DNA of 16,460 nt, taken from the NCBI GenBank assembly GCA_003133265.1, contig PKWQ01000244.1:1-16460 (forward strand), written 5' to 3'. The notes beneath the pieces were generated by a model that saw only the letters and a list, made by a program, of their open reading frames with translations, did not search any database and had not been told where the DNA came from. Source of the stretch: Acetobacteraceae bacterium. GTDB lineage: Bacteria > Pseudomonadota > Alphaproteobacteria > Acetobacterales > Acetobacteraceae. Made by a program: the position numbers and the translations under genes. Positions 1-6,620 of this stretch are shown piece by piece. Every line of letters begins with the position of its first letter. Position 1 is the first letter of the stretch.

Positions 1-36
1 AGTCAAGATGGTTGCGTGTCCCTGATTTGAACCTAT

Positions 37-42
37 TTGACA
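37..42 (+). promoter_or_regulatory. Possible -35 element (TTGACA)
   Basis: A perfect TTGACA lies about 100 bases upstream of the first gene. No convincing -10 hexamer is found at a 16-18 base spacing; the A/T-rich AGAATA at 68-73 is too far away. It may be a chance match or part of a non-standard promoter. Confidence 0.2.
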
Positions 43-138
43 CCGTGAAACGGCCCGAAAGGGGCAGAGAATAACACGCGAGAATGTCGGTTATCATGGG
101 TGATATTCGTGGTAGGAGGAGGCAAGGAGACACTCCAA

Positions 139-633
139 ATGCCCGGCGCGCTCAATCTGATCGAACCCCGCCACCTATTGGAAAAGCTGGCTCAGGAGCT
201 GAGTGCCCTGACCGAGGATCGTAGCAACAGCTATGCCGCCATCAATGCCTTGCGCGATGCCTACCATCTTCGCGAATGGATATGGCACGACCGACTTGAG
301 CACGACGCGGCGTTGCAGGTCGCGATCATGGGTGCCAGTGGCACCGATGCCGCATGGAACACATGGGTCAATCAAGCATTCCCGGATTTTCCGATAATCA
401 GGGAGCTTTGCAATGGCTCGAAGCACTTTACCGACCGCGCCACAATCGTAGCCACCCATCAGGCCGGATGGGATAGCCCCGTATCGTTCTGGGACAACCC
501 CGAGTCCGGGTGGGATGACAACGGATATCATGTGGAGGTCGACACGGGTCGTATCGTGTCTGTCGTGGGTCTTGTAACCAGGGTGCGCGACTTTTGGAAC
601 GGGTTGTTCGTTCGGTTCCCGCAATTGGGCTGA
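139..633 (+). CDS. Hypothetical accessory protein (164 aa)
   Basis: I do not recognise this protein. It is about 164 residues long, with no signal peptide and no membrane segment, and is rich in Trp, His and acidic residues. It has a helical-looking first half and a segment ending NGSKHF near the middle. Proteins with a similar layout (helical start, Trp-rich middle, a 'NG(S/A)KHF' motif) occur as uncharacterised genes on mobile DNA, but I cannot assign a function. An upstream in-frame GTG at 100 would add 13 residues. I prefer the ATG at 139 because AGGAG (125-129) lies 9 bases before it. The gene ends three bases before the next ORF, so the two are probably co-transcribed. Base composition looks less GC-rich than the metal operon to the right, which fits acquired DNA. 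Confidence 0.6.
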   Translation: MPGALNLIEPRHLLEKLAQELSALTEDRSNSYAAINALRDAYHLREWIWHDRLEHDAALQVAIMGASGTDAAWNTWVNQAFPDFPIIRELCNGSKHFTDRATIVATHQAGWDSPVSFWDNPESGWDDNGYHVEVDTGRIVSVVGLVTRVRDFWNGLFVRFPQLG

Positions 634-636
634 CAG

Positions 637-972
637 ATGTCTCCACAACCTCCCGCGATTATCGCGCCAGCAGCATCCCCGCTCACAACATCGATCCCCA
701 GCAGGCATCTGATCCCGGCATTGATCGCCGATGCGGGCGAGCAGGCATCCTGGCGCTACGGCGAATTCGTTACGACCATCGTTCGGACGATGTGGGTTCT
801 CGCGTCATCCGCGCTCGACATCGGGGTCGTATCGGCCCTTGCTTGGTCGGGCACTTTGATGGCGCCGTTGCCAGTGGGGATCGCGGCGGCTGTGTTCATT
901 GCCGCTGGGGGATTTGTTGTGGTCCTCGATCAGATCAAGGTGCCAGTCATGCGGGCATTCAAGGTCGGCTAG
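637..972 (+). pseudogene. Chimeric ORF: recombinase N-terminus joined to P-type ATPase C-terminus
   Basis: This 111-residue ORF appears to be two unrelated gene ends fused in frame. Residues about 27-44 (PALIADAGEQASWRYGEF) resemble the start of the N-terminal SAM-like domain of tyrosine recombinases, where 'AGE-A--R--EFF-ANIRN' is usual. From about residue 50 (RTMWVLASSALDIGVVSALA, then LMAPLP and LDQIKVPV) it reads like the last two membrane segments of a plasma-membrane proton-efflux P-type ATPase. No catalytic recombinase residue, ATPase DKTGT motif or nucleotide-binding domain is present, so neither activity is possible. The join falls near 769-790. The ATG is 3 bases after the preceding stop, with only a weak ribosome-binding site. 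Family assignments are from remembered motifs; the ATPase half is the more secure. A real small membrane protein cannot be excluded. Confidence 0.5.
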
Positions 973-1011
973 AACGATTGGATATTCGCCGCACCGCAAT
1001 GCCCCATCGAA

Positions 1012-1029
1012 CCTGTCGGCCCCGGCAGG
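1012..1029. terminator. Possible hairpin between convergent genes
   Basis: CCTGTCGG, a CC loop and CCGGCAGG form an 8-bp stem with one mismatch (a G-U pair in one strand). It lies in the 84-base gap between the stop of the chimeric ORF (972) and the stop of the histidine kinase (1057). No T-run follows on either side and the loop is very tight, so terminator activity is only a guess from position. Confidence 0.25.
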
Positions 1030-1056
1030 CATCCGTGAGGCCGGTGATTGCTGGCG

Positions 1057-2457
1057 CTATCGTGGCAGCGACAGGATCGCCCGCAGGCCACCTGCCGGTC
1101 GGTTGGCCAGCGTGATCTGCCCGCCATGTGCCTGCGCAATCGATTGCGCGATCGCCAGACCCAGGCCGGTGCCGCCGGTCTCACGGCTGCGCGACTGTTC
1201 CAGGCGATAGAACGGCTCAAACACCCTCTGCAGCTCGGCGTCAGGAATGCCCGGGCCTTCGTCGTCTATAACGATCCTGATGGCAGCCGGCGACGTGAGG
1301 AGTTCGACCCACGCCGATTTGCCATACTTCATCGCGTTGTCCAGCAGGTTGGTGACAGCACGGCGTAAGCCACCAGACTGGCATTCAAGAATGACCGGCT
1401 CGGCCGGTTCCATGGTGATTGGCAGCCCGGCATCGGCCATGTCATCGACGATGGATGAGAGCAGCGCGGTCAGATCGGTGCGCCGCCACGGTTCGGCAGC
1501 GGCCTCGTCACGGGCGAACTTCAAAGTCGCGTCGATCATCGCGTCGAGATCGCCAATGTTTGCAAGCATCCGGTCGCGCTCCTCGCCCTCCCGCAGCCCT
1601 TCCGTGCGCAGGCGCAGCAGCGTCAGCGGTGTGCGTAGGTCGTGCGACAGCCCAGCCAACATGCGCGTCCGGTTCTCTAGAAGCCGTTGCAGCCTTCCCT
1701 GCATCTCGTTGAAGACCTGCGCCGCCTGACGCATCTCGCGGCTGCCGGCTTCGACGATCGGCGGCGCGTTGACATCGCGCCCGAGACGCTCGGCCGCCCG
1801 GATGACGGTGCCGAGTGGTGCGGTGACGCGGCGGACGGCCCAGATTGAGGTCAGCACGACGATGATCGACATCACCGCCATGGCGCTCAGAAACTGCCAA
1901 GATGTCGACGGCCCTGAATCCGGCAGGATCGCAGTGAACGACAGAAATTGCCCGTTCGTCAGCTGGACACTGGCCTGAAGGCTGCGCCAACCACCGGATC
2001 CGTGCATCCCTGGTCCAGCCATCGGCCTCATCATCTGTCCCATCATCGGCCCCACATGGGGAGATCCGGCGAATGGCGGCCCCACCACCCCGGTCACAGC
2101 GACCCGAAGCCGCGCCGCCAAGGCCAGCGGCAATTGCTCCGCCAGATAATTTTGGATCGACAGGTCGGCGGCATCTGGATCAGCTTTGGTGCTCGCCTGG
2201 GGCTGCATAGAAAGCGAAACGCGCAGTGTCGGGTCACTGGCGGCGGCGGCGATGCGACCGCGCCAATCCTCCGGGGCCTCATCGATCAGGCGGGCGAGAT
2301 TGGCGATACGCTGCGTCGCCGCGTAGCCGCTGATCGCCCGCACCGCCTGCTGCCGGTCGGCGGTGTAGATCCAGCTGGCAACGAGGTGCGAGATCACGAG
2401 CCCGCCCAGCAGGATCAGAATCATCTGGCCGACCAGTGTGCGCGGCAAAAGTCGCAT
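1057..2457 (-). CDS. Sensor histidine kinase, EnvZ/CusS-like, with Met-rich periplasmic loop
   Basis: This is the inner-membrane sensor of a two-component system that phosphorylates the regulator encoded just upstream. Numbering from the GTG at 2460, a membrane segment at about 9-31 is followed by a periplasmic region of about 155 residues, a second membrane segment (190-209) and a HAMP-like linker. The HisKA box LSHDLRTP carries the phospho-acceptor His273. The N box is NLLDNAMKYG, the G1 box DDEGPGIP, then FEPFYRL and GGTGLGLAI, so the ATPase domain is complete. Residues 134-153 of the periplasmic loop are rich in Met and His (VGPMMGQMMRPMAGPGMHG), which suggests soft-metal sensing. The regulator stop and kinase start overlap in GTGATG. 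Either GTG 2460 or ATG 2457 could be the start; I give the ATG. The ligand is inferred, not shown. Confidence 0.93.
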   Translation of the reverse strand: MRLLPRTLVGQMILILLGGLVISHLVASWIYTADRQQAVRAISGYAATQRIANLARLIDEAPEDWRGRIAAAASDPTLRVSLSMQPQASTKADPDAADLSIQNYLAEQLPLALAARLRVAVTGVVGPPFAGSPHVGPMMGQMMRPMAGPGMHGSGGWRSLQASVQLTNGQFLSFTAILPDSGPSTSWQFLSAMAVMSIIVVLTSIWAVRRVTAPLGTVIRAAERLGRDVNAPPIVEAGSREMRQAAQVFNEMQGRLQRLLENRTRMLAGLSHDLRTPLTLLRLRTEGLREGEERDRMLANIGDLDAMIDATLKFARDEAAAEPWRRTDLTALLSSIVDDMADAGLPITMEPAEPVILECQSGGLRRAVTNLLDNAMKYGKSAWVELLTSPAAIRIVIDDEGPGIPDAELQRVFEPFYRLEQSRSRETGGTGLGLAIAQSIAQAHGGQITLANRPAGGLRAILSLPR

Positions 2458-3179
2458 CACTCCTGCCCCACCGGCACGGCGAACATGTAGCCCCCGCCCC
2501 AGATCGTCTTGATCACCCGCGGCTCGACCGGATCGCGTTCGAGCTTTTTGCGCAAGCGACTAATCTGCGTGTCGATGCTGCGATCGAACGCCGCTGCCGC
2601 ACGGCCACGCGCCAGGTCGAGAAGCTGGTCACGGCTCAACACACGCTGCGGCCGTTCGACCAGAACCAGCAGCAACTCGTATTCGCCGGTGCTGAGCGGC
2701 ACGGTCACACCGTCGTCGCGCAGCAACTCCCGGCTTTCGGTCTCCAGAACCCAGCGATCGAACCGGTAGCGCTTCGGCGCCACGGCGCGTTCGATGCCGG
2801 GATCGTCCGCGTGGCTGCGCCGCAAAACCGCCCGGATGCGGGCGATCAACTCACGGCTGCCGAACGGCTTGGGCAGATAGTCGTCGGCCCCCATCTCCAG
2901 GCCAATGACCCGATCTACCTCGTCGCCCTTGGCGGTGAGCATGATGATCGGTATGCGGCTTTCGGCACGGATGCCGCGGCACAGCGACAGCCCGTCCTCA
3001 CCCGGCAGCATCAGGTCGAGCAGGATGAGATCGATGCGGCTGTCGGCGAGCACCTTGCGCATGGCGCGGCCATCGGCGGCGACGCTGACGCGGAATCCTT
3101 CCAGGCCGAGCACGCGCGACACCAGATCGCGGATCTCGCGATGGTCGTCCACGATCAGGATATGCGGGCCGGAACTCAT
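2457..3179 (-). CDS. OmpR/PhoB-family response regulator
   Basis: This is a cytoplasmic DNA-binding regulator, presumably phosphorylated by the overlapping kinase. The receiver domain spans about 6-120: acidic pair Asp11/Asp12, phospho-acceptor Asp55 in LLDLMLPG, Thr82 in IIMLTAKG and Lys104 in DDYLPKPF. The C-terminal winged helix spans about 140-236, with the usual STGEYELL, LSRDQLL and IDTQISRLRKKLE stretches and an IKTIWGGGYMF end. The length of 240 aa is normal. Start ATG 3179 gives the full receiver domain, although no strong Shine-Dalgarno is seen. A direct repeat and a -10-like TACAAT lie upstream, suggesting autoregulation. The divergent Met-rich protein gene is a likely target. The subfamily resembles copper/metal-stress regulators, but that rests mainly on context. 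Confidence 0.95.
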   Translation of the reverse strand: MSSGPHILIVDDHREIRDLVSRVLGLEGFRVSVAADGRAMRKVLADSRIDLILLDLMLPGEDGLSLCRGIRAESRIPIIMLTAKGDEVDRVIGLEMGADDYLPKPFGSRELIARIRAVLRRSHADDPGIERAVAPKRYRFDRWVLETESRELLRDDGVTVPLSTGEYELLLVLVERPQRVLSRDQLLDLARGRAAAAFDRSIDTQISRLRKKLERDPVEPRVIKTIWGGGYMFAVPVGQE

Positions 3180-3221
3180 GGCGGGAAACTAGACCGCCAC
3201 CGGTCGCAGGTCCGCAGGAAA

Positions 3222-3250
3222 ATTGTAGCAGGATGTGCCCAGCCCAGCGT
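3222..3250 (-). promoter_or_regulatory. Candidate promoter of the regulator-kinase operon
   Basis: On the - strand, TACAAT (3227-3222) matches the -10 consensus at five of six positions. At a 17-base spacing the -35 position (3250-3245, ACGCTG) is very poor. A good -10, a poor -35 and a tandem repeat just upstream is the layout expected for a promoter needing an OmpR-type activator. Confidence 0.4.
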
Positions 3251-3251
3251 C

Positions 3252-3269
3252 TGCCACATCTTGCCACAT
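3252..3269. promoter_or_regulatory. Tandem TGCCACAT repeat, candidate regulator binding site
   Basis: TGCCACAT occurs at 3252-3259 and again at 3262-3269, a 10-bp period or one helical turn (ATGTGGCA on the - strand). OmpR-family regulators bind head-to-tail direct repeats with a 10-11 bp period. The repeat abuts the weak -35 of the regulator promoter and lies about 95 bases upstream of the divergent Met-rich gene, so it could serve both directions. The sequence is observed; the role is inferred. Confidence 0.45.
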
Positions 3270-3362
3270 ATTCGACTATTGCCGACAAACCTTGGTGACA
3301 GATGGGAGCCAGATGTTGCGTGGCGGCCGATACGGTGCCGCGATGGAATAAGGAACATCTCG

Positions 3363-3968
3363 ATGAAAAACATCACAAAGGCCCTGGCGATCGGGACCGT
3401 GATCCTGGCGGCCGGTGGCATCGGCGTGGCGGCGATGGCGGAGACGTCCGGCCCCAGTTTCGATCCGCCATTCATGCATGGCCAGATGCGCATGGGCATG
3501 ATGGGCCAGGGCATGGGTCCGGCCATGATGGGCATGCGCAGCGGTGCGCAGGGGCAGGGTTTTGGCGATCCCACAGCGCGTCTGGCCGCGTTGAAAACCG
3601 AGATCGGCATCACGCCGCAGCAATCGGCGGCCTGGGATACCTATGCGAAACTGGTGCAGGACACCGCGGCACAGATGCACGCCAGCCGTGAGAAGATCGA
3701 TCCGAACGCCGTCCGTGCAATGTCGCCGCAGGACCGCACCACGTTCATGACCACGCAGTGGGAACTCCGCGACAAGGCATTCGGTACGGTAAAGACCGCC
3801 GCTGAGACACTGCTCGCGTCGCTGGATGACGCCCAGAAGGCGAAGGCGCAGACATCGCTGCCGGGTCTCGCGGCAGCCGGGCCGGCCGGGATGCAACAGG
3901 CGGGCATGCCGATGATGCGCCACGGCATGGGGATGATGATGGGGCCGATGGGCGGGGTTGCGCGCTAA
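3363..3968 (+). CDS. Met-rich periplasmic Spy/LTXXQ-type protein
   Basis: This secreted 201-residue protein resembles the Spy/CpxP/ZraP group of periplasmic chaperone or metal-stress proteins. Residues 1-26 form a signal peptide ending AAMA before ETSG. Two Met-rich blocks flank the helical core: about 38-58 (repeated MGMM/GQGM units) and 176-197 (MPMMRHGMGMMMGPMGG). In the core, GITPQQSAAWDTYAKL at 82-97 and LDDAQKAKAQ near 154 correspond to the LTxxQ-type repeats. The ATG at 3363 has an AAGGA ribosome-binding site 8 bases upstream (3350-3354); the open frame continues upstream across the antisense regulator, which is not coding. The gene is divergent from the regulator-kinase pair and probably controlled by it. 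Met richness suggests Cu(I)/Ag(I) binding, by inference. Confidence 0.88.
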   Translation: MKNITKALAIGTVILAAGGIGVAAMAETSGPSFDPPFMHGQMRMGMMGQGMGPAMMGMRSGAQGQGFGDPTARLAALKTEIGITPQQSAAWDTYAKLVQDTAAQMHASREKIDPNAVRAMSPQDRTTFMTTQWELRDKAFGTVKTAAETLLASLDDAQKAKAQTSLPGLAAAGPAGMQQAGMPMMRHGMGMMMGPMGGVAR

Positions 3969-3988
3969 CCGTGTTGGGCTGATCCGGT

Positions 3989-4019
3989 CGGGGCTGGCGG
4001 TGGCAGACTGCTGGCCCCG
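3989..4019. terminator. Possible bidirectional terminator hairpin
   Basis: CGGGGC (3989-3994) pairs with GCCCCG (4014-4019) in the 66-base gap between the convergent stops of the Met-rich protein (3968) and the Crp-family gene (4035). Flanking CCGG copies could lengthen the stem. The loop is long (19 bases) and there is no T-run, so this is a position-based guess. Confidence 0.3.
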
Positions 4020-4034
4020 CTCCGGCGCGTCTGG

Positions 4035-4652
4035 CTACTTCCCGAGCGTGACCCTTCCGTCTTGTCGCACGATCCTGCCGTCGCGCTCCAGAATGGCGAG
4101 GGCGCGGTAGACCGCCTCCCGGGTGAGGCCAAGTTCGTCCGCGATCTCGGACCAGGTCCGTTGCGTGACGACGACGGGGGGATTGCCGGACGCCGGCATC
4201 CGCAGCCATGCCATGATGCGCGCCGGCGCCGCGCGGATGCCCCGCAACTCGGCCCGGGCCCGCAGGTCCCTGACCTGGGCAGCCAGGAGCCGGGCAAAAG
4301 AAAGCCCGGAATCGGTGCCCGATTGCAGGGCGGCCAGGAAGTCCGCCTTCGGCAGCAATGCGACCTTCGACGGTATTTCGGCCACGGCGTCGCAATGGTA
4401 GGCGTCGGCGAAGGCGCTGGCCTCCGCGAAGGTTTCGCCGGGGCGGGCGACGTGCAGCACGACGAACGCGCCGTCTTCCAGGTTCCGCACCAGCCGGACC
4501 CGGCCAACGCACACGCGGTAGAGCGTCACGACCGGATCGCCCTGCCGGAACAGCGCCTCACCGGCATCGAGATGGCGCATCCGTGCGGCCTGGATGCCTG
4601 GTGCTCCCGGCCAGTCGTCGAAGCCAACCATGTTTGGAGTGACGCCCGCCAT
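4035..4652 (-). CDS. Crp/Fnr-family transcriptional regulator
   Basis: This 205-residue cytoplasmic regulator has an N-terminal cyclic-nucleotide-binding-like beta barrel (about 20-115: LDAGEALFRQGDP, then LYRVCVGRVRLVR and RPGETFAEASAFAD) and a long dimer helix. A Crp-type winged helix follows (about 165-200: TWSEIADELGLTREAVYRAL, then LERDGRIV). The N-terminal four-cysteine iron-sulfur pattern of FNR is absent; only two cysteines occur (49 and 88, numbered from the GTG), and the canonical cAMP-pocket Arg-Ser pair is not evident. The effector is therefore unknown and could be redox, sulfur or a small molecule. GTG 4655 and ATG 4652 are both possible starts; an AAGGG lies upstream of both. 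It follows the SoxB-like gene after 314 bases in the same orientation and may regulate the sulfur genes. Confidence 0.9.
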   Translation of the reverse strand: MAGVTPNMVGFDDWPGAPGIQAARMRHLDAGEALFRQGDPVVTLYRVCVGRVRLVRNLEDGAFVVLHVARPGETFAEASAFADAYHCDAVAEIPSKVALLPKADFLAALQSGTDSGLSFARLLAAQVRDLRARAELRGIRAAPARIMAWLRMPASGNPPVVVTQRTWSEIADELGLTREAVYRALAILERDGRIVRQDGRVTLGK

Positions 4653-4655
4653 CAC

Positions 4656-4966
4656 GCGCCCTTGTCAACGCCGATGAGAATGTCGCGCTCAGCGTACGAA
4701 CCTATCTTCGGCAGCGGTCGCGATGTCGCCGCCGCGCTGTCAGGCGCGATTGCGACGCAACCGAAGCCACGTCCAAAGACGATCGACCACGCTGGCGTGG
4801 CTGTCTTCGCGAAGACTGTCAGATCGGACACCTGATCCGCGACTTCAAGCCAATGGCACGGATCTTATCATCAACGCGAGACTCAACGGCGAAATCGTCC
4901 AATTTCCCTCAAGAGCGACTCCCATCACTGTGCACCTTAGGAATGGCGAGAGGTTCTATTGGCCGT
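4656..4966. other. Intergenic stretch with two adjacent palindromes, no supported gene
   Basis: This 311-base gap between the SoxB-like stop and the Crp-family start holds no ORF that I can support. Short frames exist on the + strand but have no recognisable domain or ribosome-binding site. Two dyads sit side by side near the middle (4787-4816). The gap may hold the regulator promoter, or decayed DNA. Confidence 0.5.
4787..4816. repeat. Twin inverted repeats
   Basis: CCACGC-TG-GCGTGG (4787-4800) is a 6-bp inverted repeat with a 2-base centre. Two bases later GTCTTCGCGAAGAC (4803-4816) is a perfect 14-bp palindrome. They lie about 135 bases upstream of the Crp-family start and 150 bases downstream of the SoxB-like stop. 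Possible operator for the Crp-family protein or for another dimeric regulator; could also act as transcript-end structure. Confidence 0.35.
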
Positions 4967-6409
4967 TCAGACGGCTGTCACGCTGCGCCGAGGAGAAGTA
5001 TCTCCAGCTACATTTTTGACCAACCACGCCCGGAGAGCGTCGACGGCGCATATGTCTAAATTCTTGCGATTGCGGCCGAATTTAACTGGCACTCCTTGAG
5101 CGGTGACGAACGCCCATTGGTAGCGGCGCGCGGGTTCAATCGGCGCGCCTTCCGCGAACAGCCGATCAATCCGATGTCCCCGCGGATTTTCTGCTTTGAG
5201 ATAAAGATTCAGGCCGCGGCACCGCTTCACATATCCGCCCATCTGCTCGTACGGGTTCGCGGCGAACGTGCGCTCCAAATTTTCTTCAAACAATGCCGTG
5301 ATCTCCGCGCCGCTGAGGTCGACAGTGGAGACCGGAGGATTGGTCGGAATGATGTTCCATAGGTCGTTGACGGTGATCGGTCCGGGCGGGATCGGCGCGC
5401 CGTACCGCGAGCCATTGGAGAATGCGATCTCGACATTGGCTGCTGCCGCTATCGCGTCGAGAAGCAAATCATCCATTGCGGTGTGCAGCATGGCGTAGCG
5501 ATGAAGCGGCACCCGGGTGTGTCCAACCACTTCACCGAGAAGCGACCGGTGCGGTCCCGCGGCCGCTTCAACGAGCGCCTGCATTTCCTCGTCCTGTCCC
5601 AATTCTTCGTCTACCGGGATCAATTTGTGCCGAAAGGCGCGCACCTTGCCGTCCTGGACCGTCAGGTCGAGGCGCCCGATAAATGAGCCGTGGCAGCCGG
5701 ATTGGAAGATGATGGCCCCGTTCTCGACCGCCGGTTCGTGTATCCGATTATGCGTGTGGCCGCTGACAAGGACGTCGATCCCACTTACCTCCCGTGCGAG
5801 CTTGACATCCTGCGGGAAGCCGAGATGCGACAAGACGACGACGAGATCGACTTTTTCGGCCTGCCGCACCCGCTCGATCCAGCTCGGCAACTCGTCTCGA
5901 CCAAGCGTGAAGCGAATACCCTCGCTGAATGCCGGTGGCATCGTCTTATCGACGATCGGGCAAGCCAAACCGATAACACCGATCTTCAGACCAGCGCGAT
6001 CCACGACCAAGTATGGTGGGAAGGCGAGTTCGCCGATTGCCTTGTCGAAGACGTTGATAGCCAGCACAGGATAATTGAGTTTTGCAGCTAGCGCCTTGAA
6101 TCCTTCCGGGCCATAGGCAAATTCCCAATGTGCGGTCATGGCATCCAGACCGAGCGCATTCATCATCGGCGTCAGGGCGTGGCCTTTGGACTTAACCGCG
6201 ATATACGTCCCATGGAAGGTATCGCCATTGTCAAGAGCGTGCACCGCCCCGTCGGTTTCGTTTCGAATTTGCCGATAGAGGGCTGCGATACGGCTGAGTC
6301 CACCGAGAGAGCGAAACTCGACATCGGCGCCGTGCCGGACAACTTCCGGGTGGGGTTCGATATAGCCGTGCAAGTCGTTGATCTGCAGAATAGTGATTGT
6401 TCGAGCCAT
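4967..6409 (-). CDS. SoxB-like dinuclear metallophosphoesterase/5'-nucleotidase family protein
   Basis: This 480-residue enzyme belongs to the 5'-nucleotidase/SoxB superfamily. The N-terminal calcineurin-like domain shows DLHG (Asp12, His14), DNGD at 60-63, AHWEF at 93-97, LSHLG (His195) and GHTHN (His218, His220). The C-terminal 5'-nucleotidase domain (about 290-460) includes SNGSRYG and NPYEQMGGYVKR. Ordinary 5'-nucleotidases have GNHE where this protein has AHWE. SoxB thiosulfohydrolases have GHWEF there and also a NP-Y-QQGG segment, so the protein is closer to SoxB. Unlike SoxB it has no signal peptide and probably works in the cytoplasm. ATG 6409 has a strong AAGGAGG four bases upstream. 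Neighbouring persulfide dioxygenase-rhodanese supports a sulfur role; a nucleotide or other phosphoester substrate remains possible. Confidence 0.85.
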   Translation of the reverse strand: MARTITILQINDLHGYIEPHPEVVRHGADVEFRSLGGLSRIAALYRQIRNETDGAVHALDNGDTFHGTYIAVKSKGHALTPMMNALGLDAMTAHWEFAYGPEGFKALAAKLNYPVLAINVFDKAIGELAFPPYLVVDRAGLKIGVIGLACPIVDKTMPPAFSEGIRFTLGRDELPSWIERVRQAEKVDLVVVLSHLGFPQDVKLAREVSGIDVLVSGHTHNRIHEPAVENGAIIFQSGCHGSFIGRLDLTVQDGKVRAFRHKLIPVDEELGQDEEMQALVEAAAGPHRSLLGEVVGHTRVPLHRYAMLHTAMDDLLLDAIAAAANVEIAFSNGSRYGAPIPPGPITVNDLWNIIPTNPPVSTVDLSGAEITALFEENLERTFAANPYEQMGGYVKRCRGLNLYLKAENPRGHRIDRLFAEGAPIEPARRYQWAFVTAQGVPVKFGRNRKNLDICAVDALRAWLVKNVAGDTSPRRSVTAV

Positions 6410-6421
6410 GAGGCCTCCTTG

Positions 6422-6613
6422 CTAACCGCCGGTGCGCGCTGCACCGACCAACCCTCGAGGCTCTGATCGGCTCAGCGCTCCCGGTACAAGAATTGGCCCA
6501 TACCAGTCCCGCAGTAGCCCCTCGGCGAGGGCGATCATGGGTAGGACGTCGCCGAACGGCACAAACGCATTGACCACACCAAGGTGAACAAAGATCGGCA
6601 CAATACTGGTCAT
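6422..6613 (-). CDS. Possible small hydrophobic protein (63 aa)
   Basis: This short frame fills the gap between two genes of the same orientation. Its ATG lies 7 bases after the stop of the dioxygenase-rhodanese gene, and its TAG runs directly into the Shine-Dalgarno of the SoxB-like gene. The first 35 residues are mostly hydrophobic (MTSIVPIFVHLGVVNAFVPF onward) and could form one membrane helix; the tail is polar. There is no good ribosome-binding site. I do not recognise the family. It may be a genuine small membrane protein, the remnant of a larger sulfur transporter gene, or chance. The frame stays open upstream over the conserved end of the dioxygenase gene, which I take as shadow. Confidence 0.35.
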   Translation of the reverse strand: MTSIVPIFVHLGVVNAFVPFGDVLPMIALAEGLLRDWYGPILVPGALSRSEPRGLVGAARTGG

Positions 6614-6620
6614 CCCCGCG

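Noticed and set aside
53..65. Short GCCC/GGGC stem near the left edge
   Set aside because: Only four base pairs and no T-run; too weak to call a terminator.
2436..3362. Long + strand open frame in phase with the Met-rich protein gene
   Set aside because: It is antisense to the response regulator, whose receiver and winged-helix motifs are unmistakable. The signal peptide and ribosome-binding site place the true start at 3363.
4062..4835. 257-codon + strand frame opposite the Crp-family gene
   Set aside because: It is a shadow of a strongly recognisable Crp/Fnr gene, with no domain or ribosome-binding site of its own.
4723..5059. Possible transposase remnant on the + strand near the Crp-family gene
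   Set aside because: I compared the frames with remembered IS-family transposase ends and found no convincing motif, and no terminal inverted repeats or target duplications.
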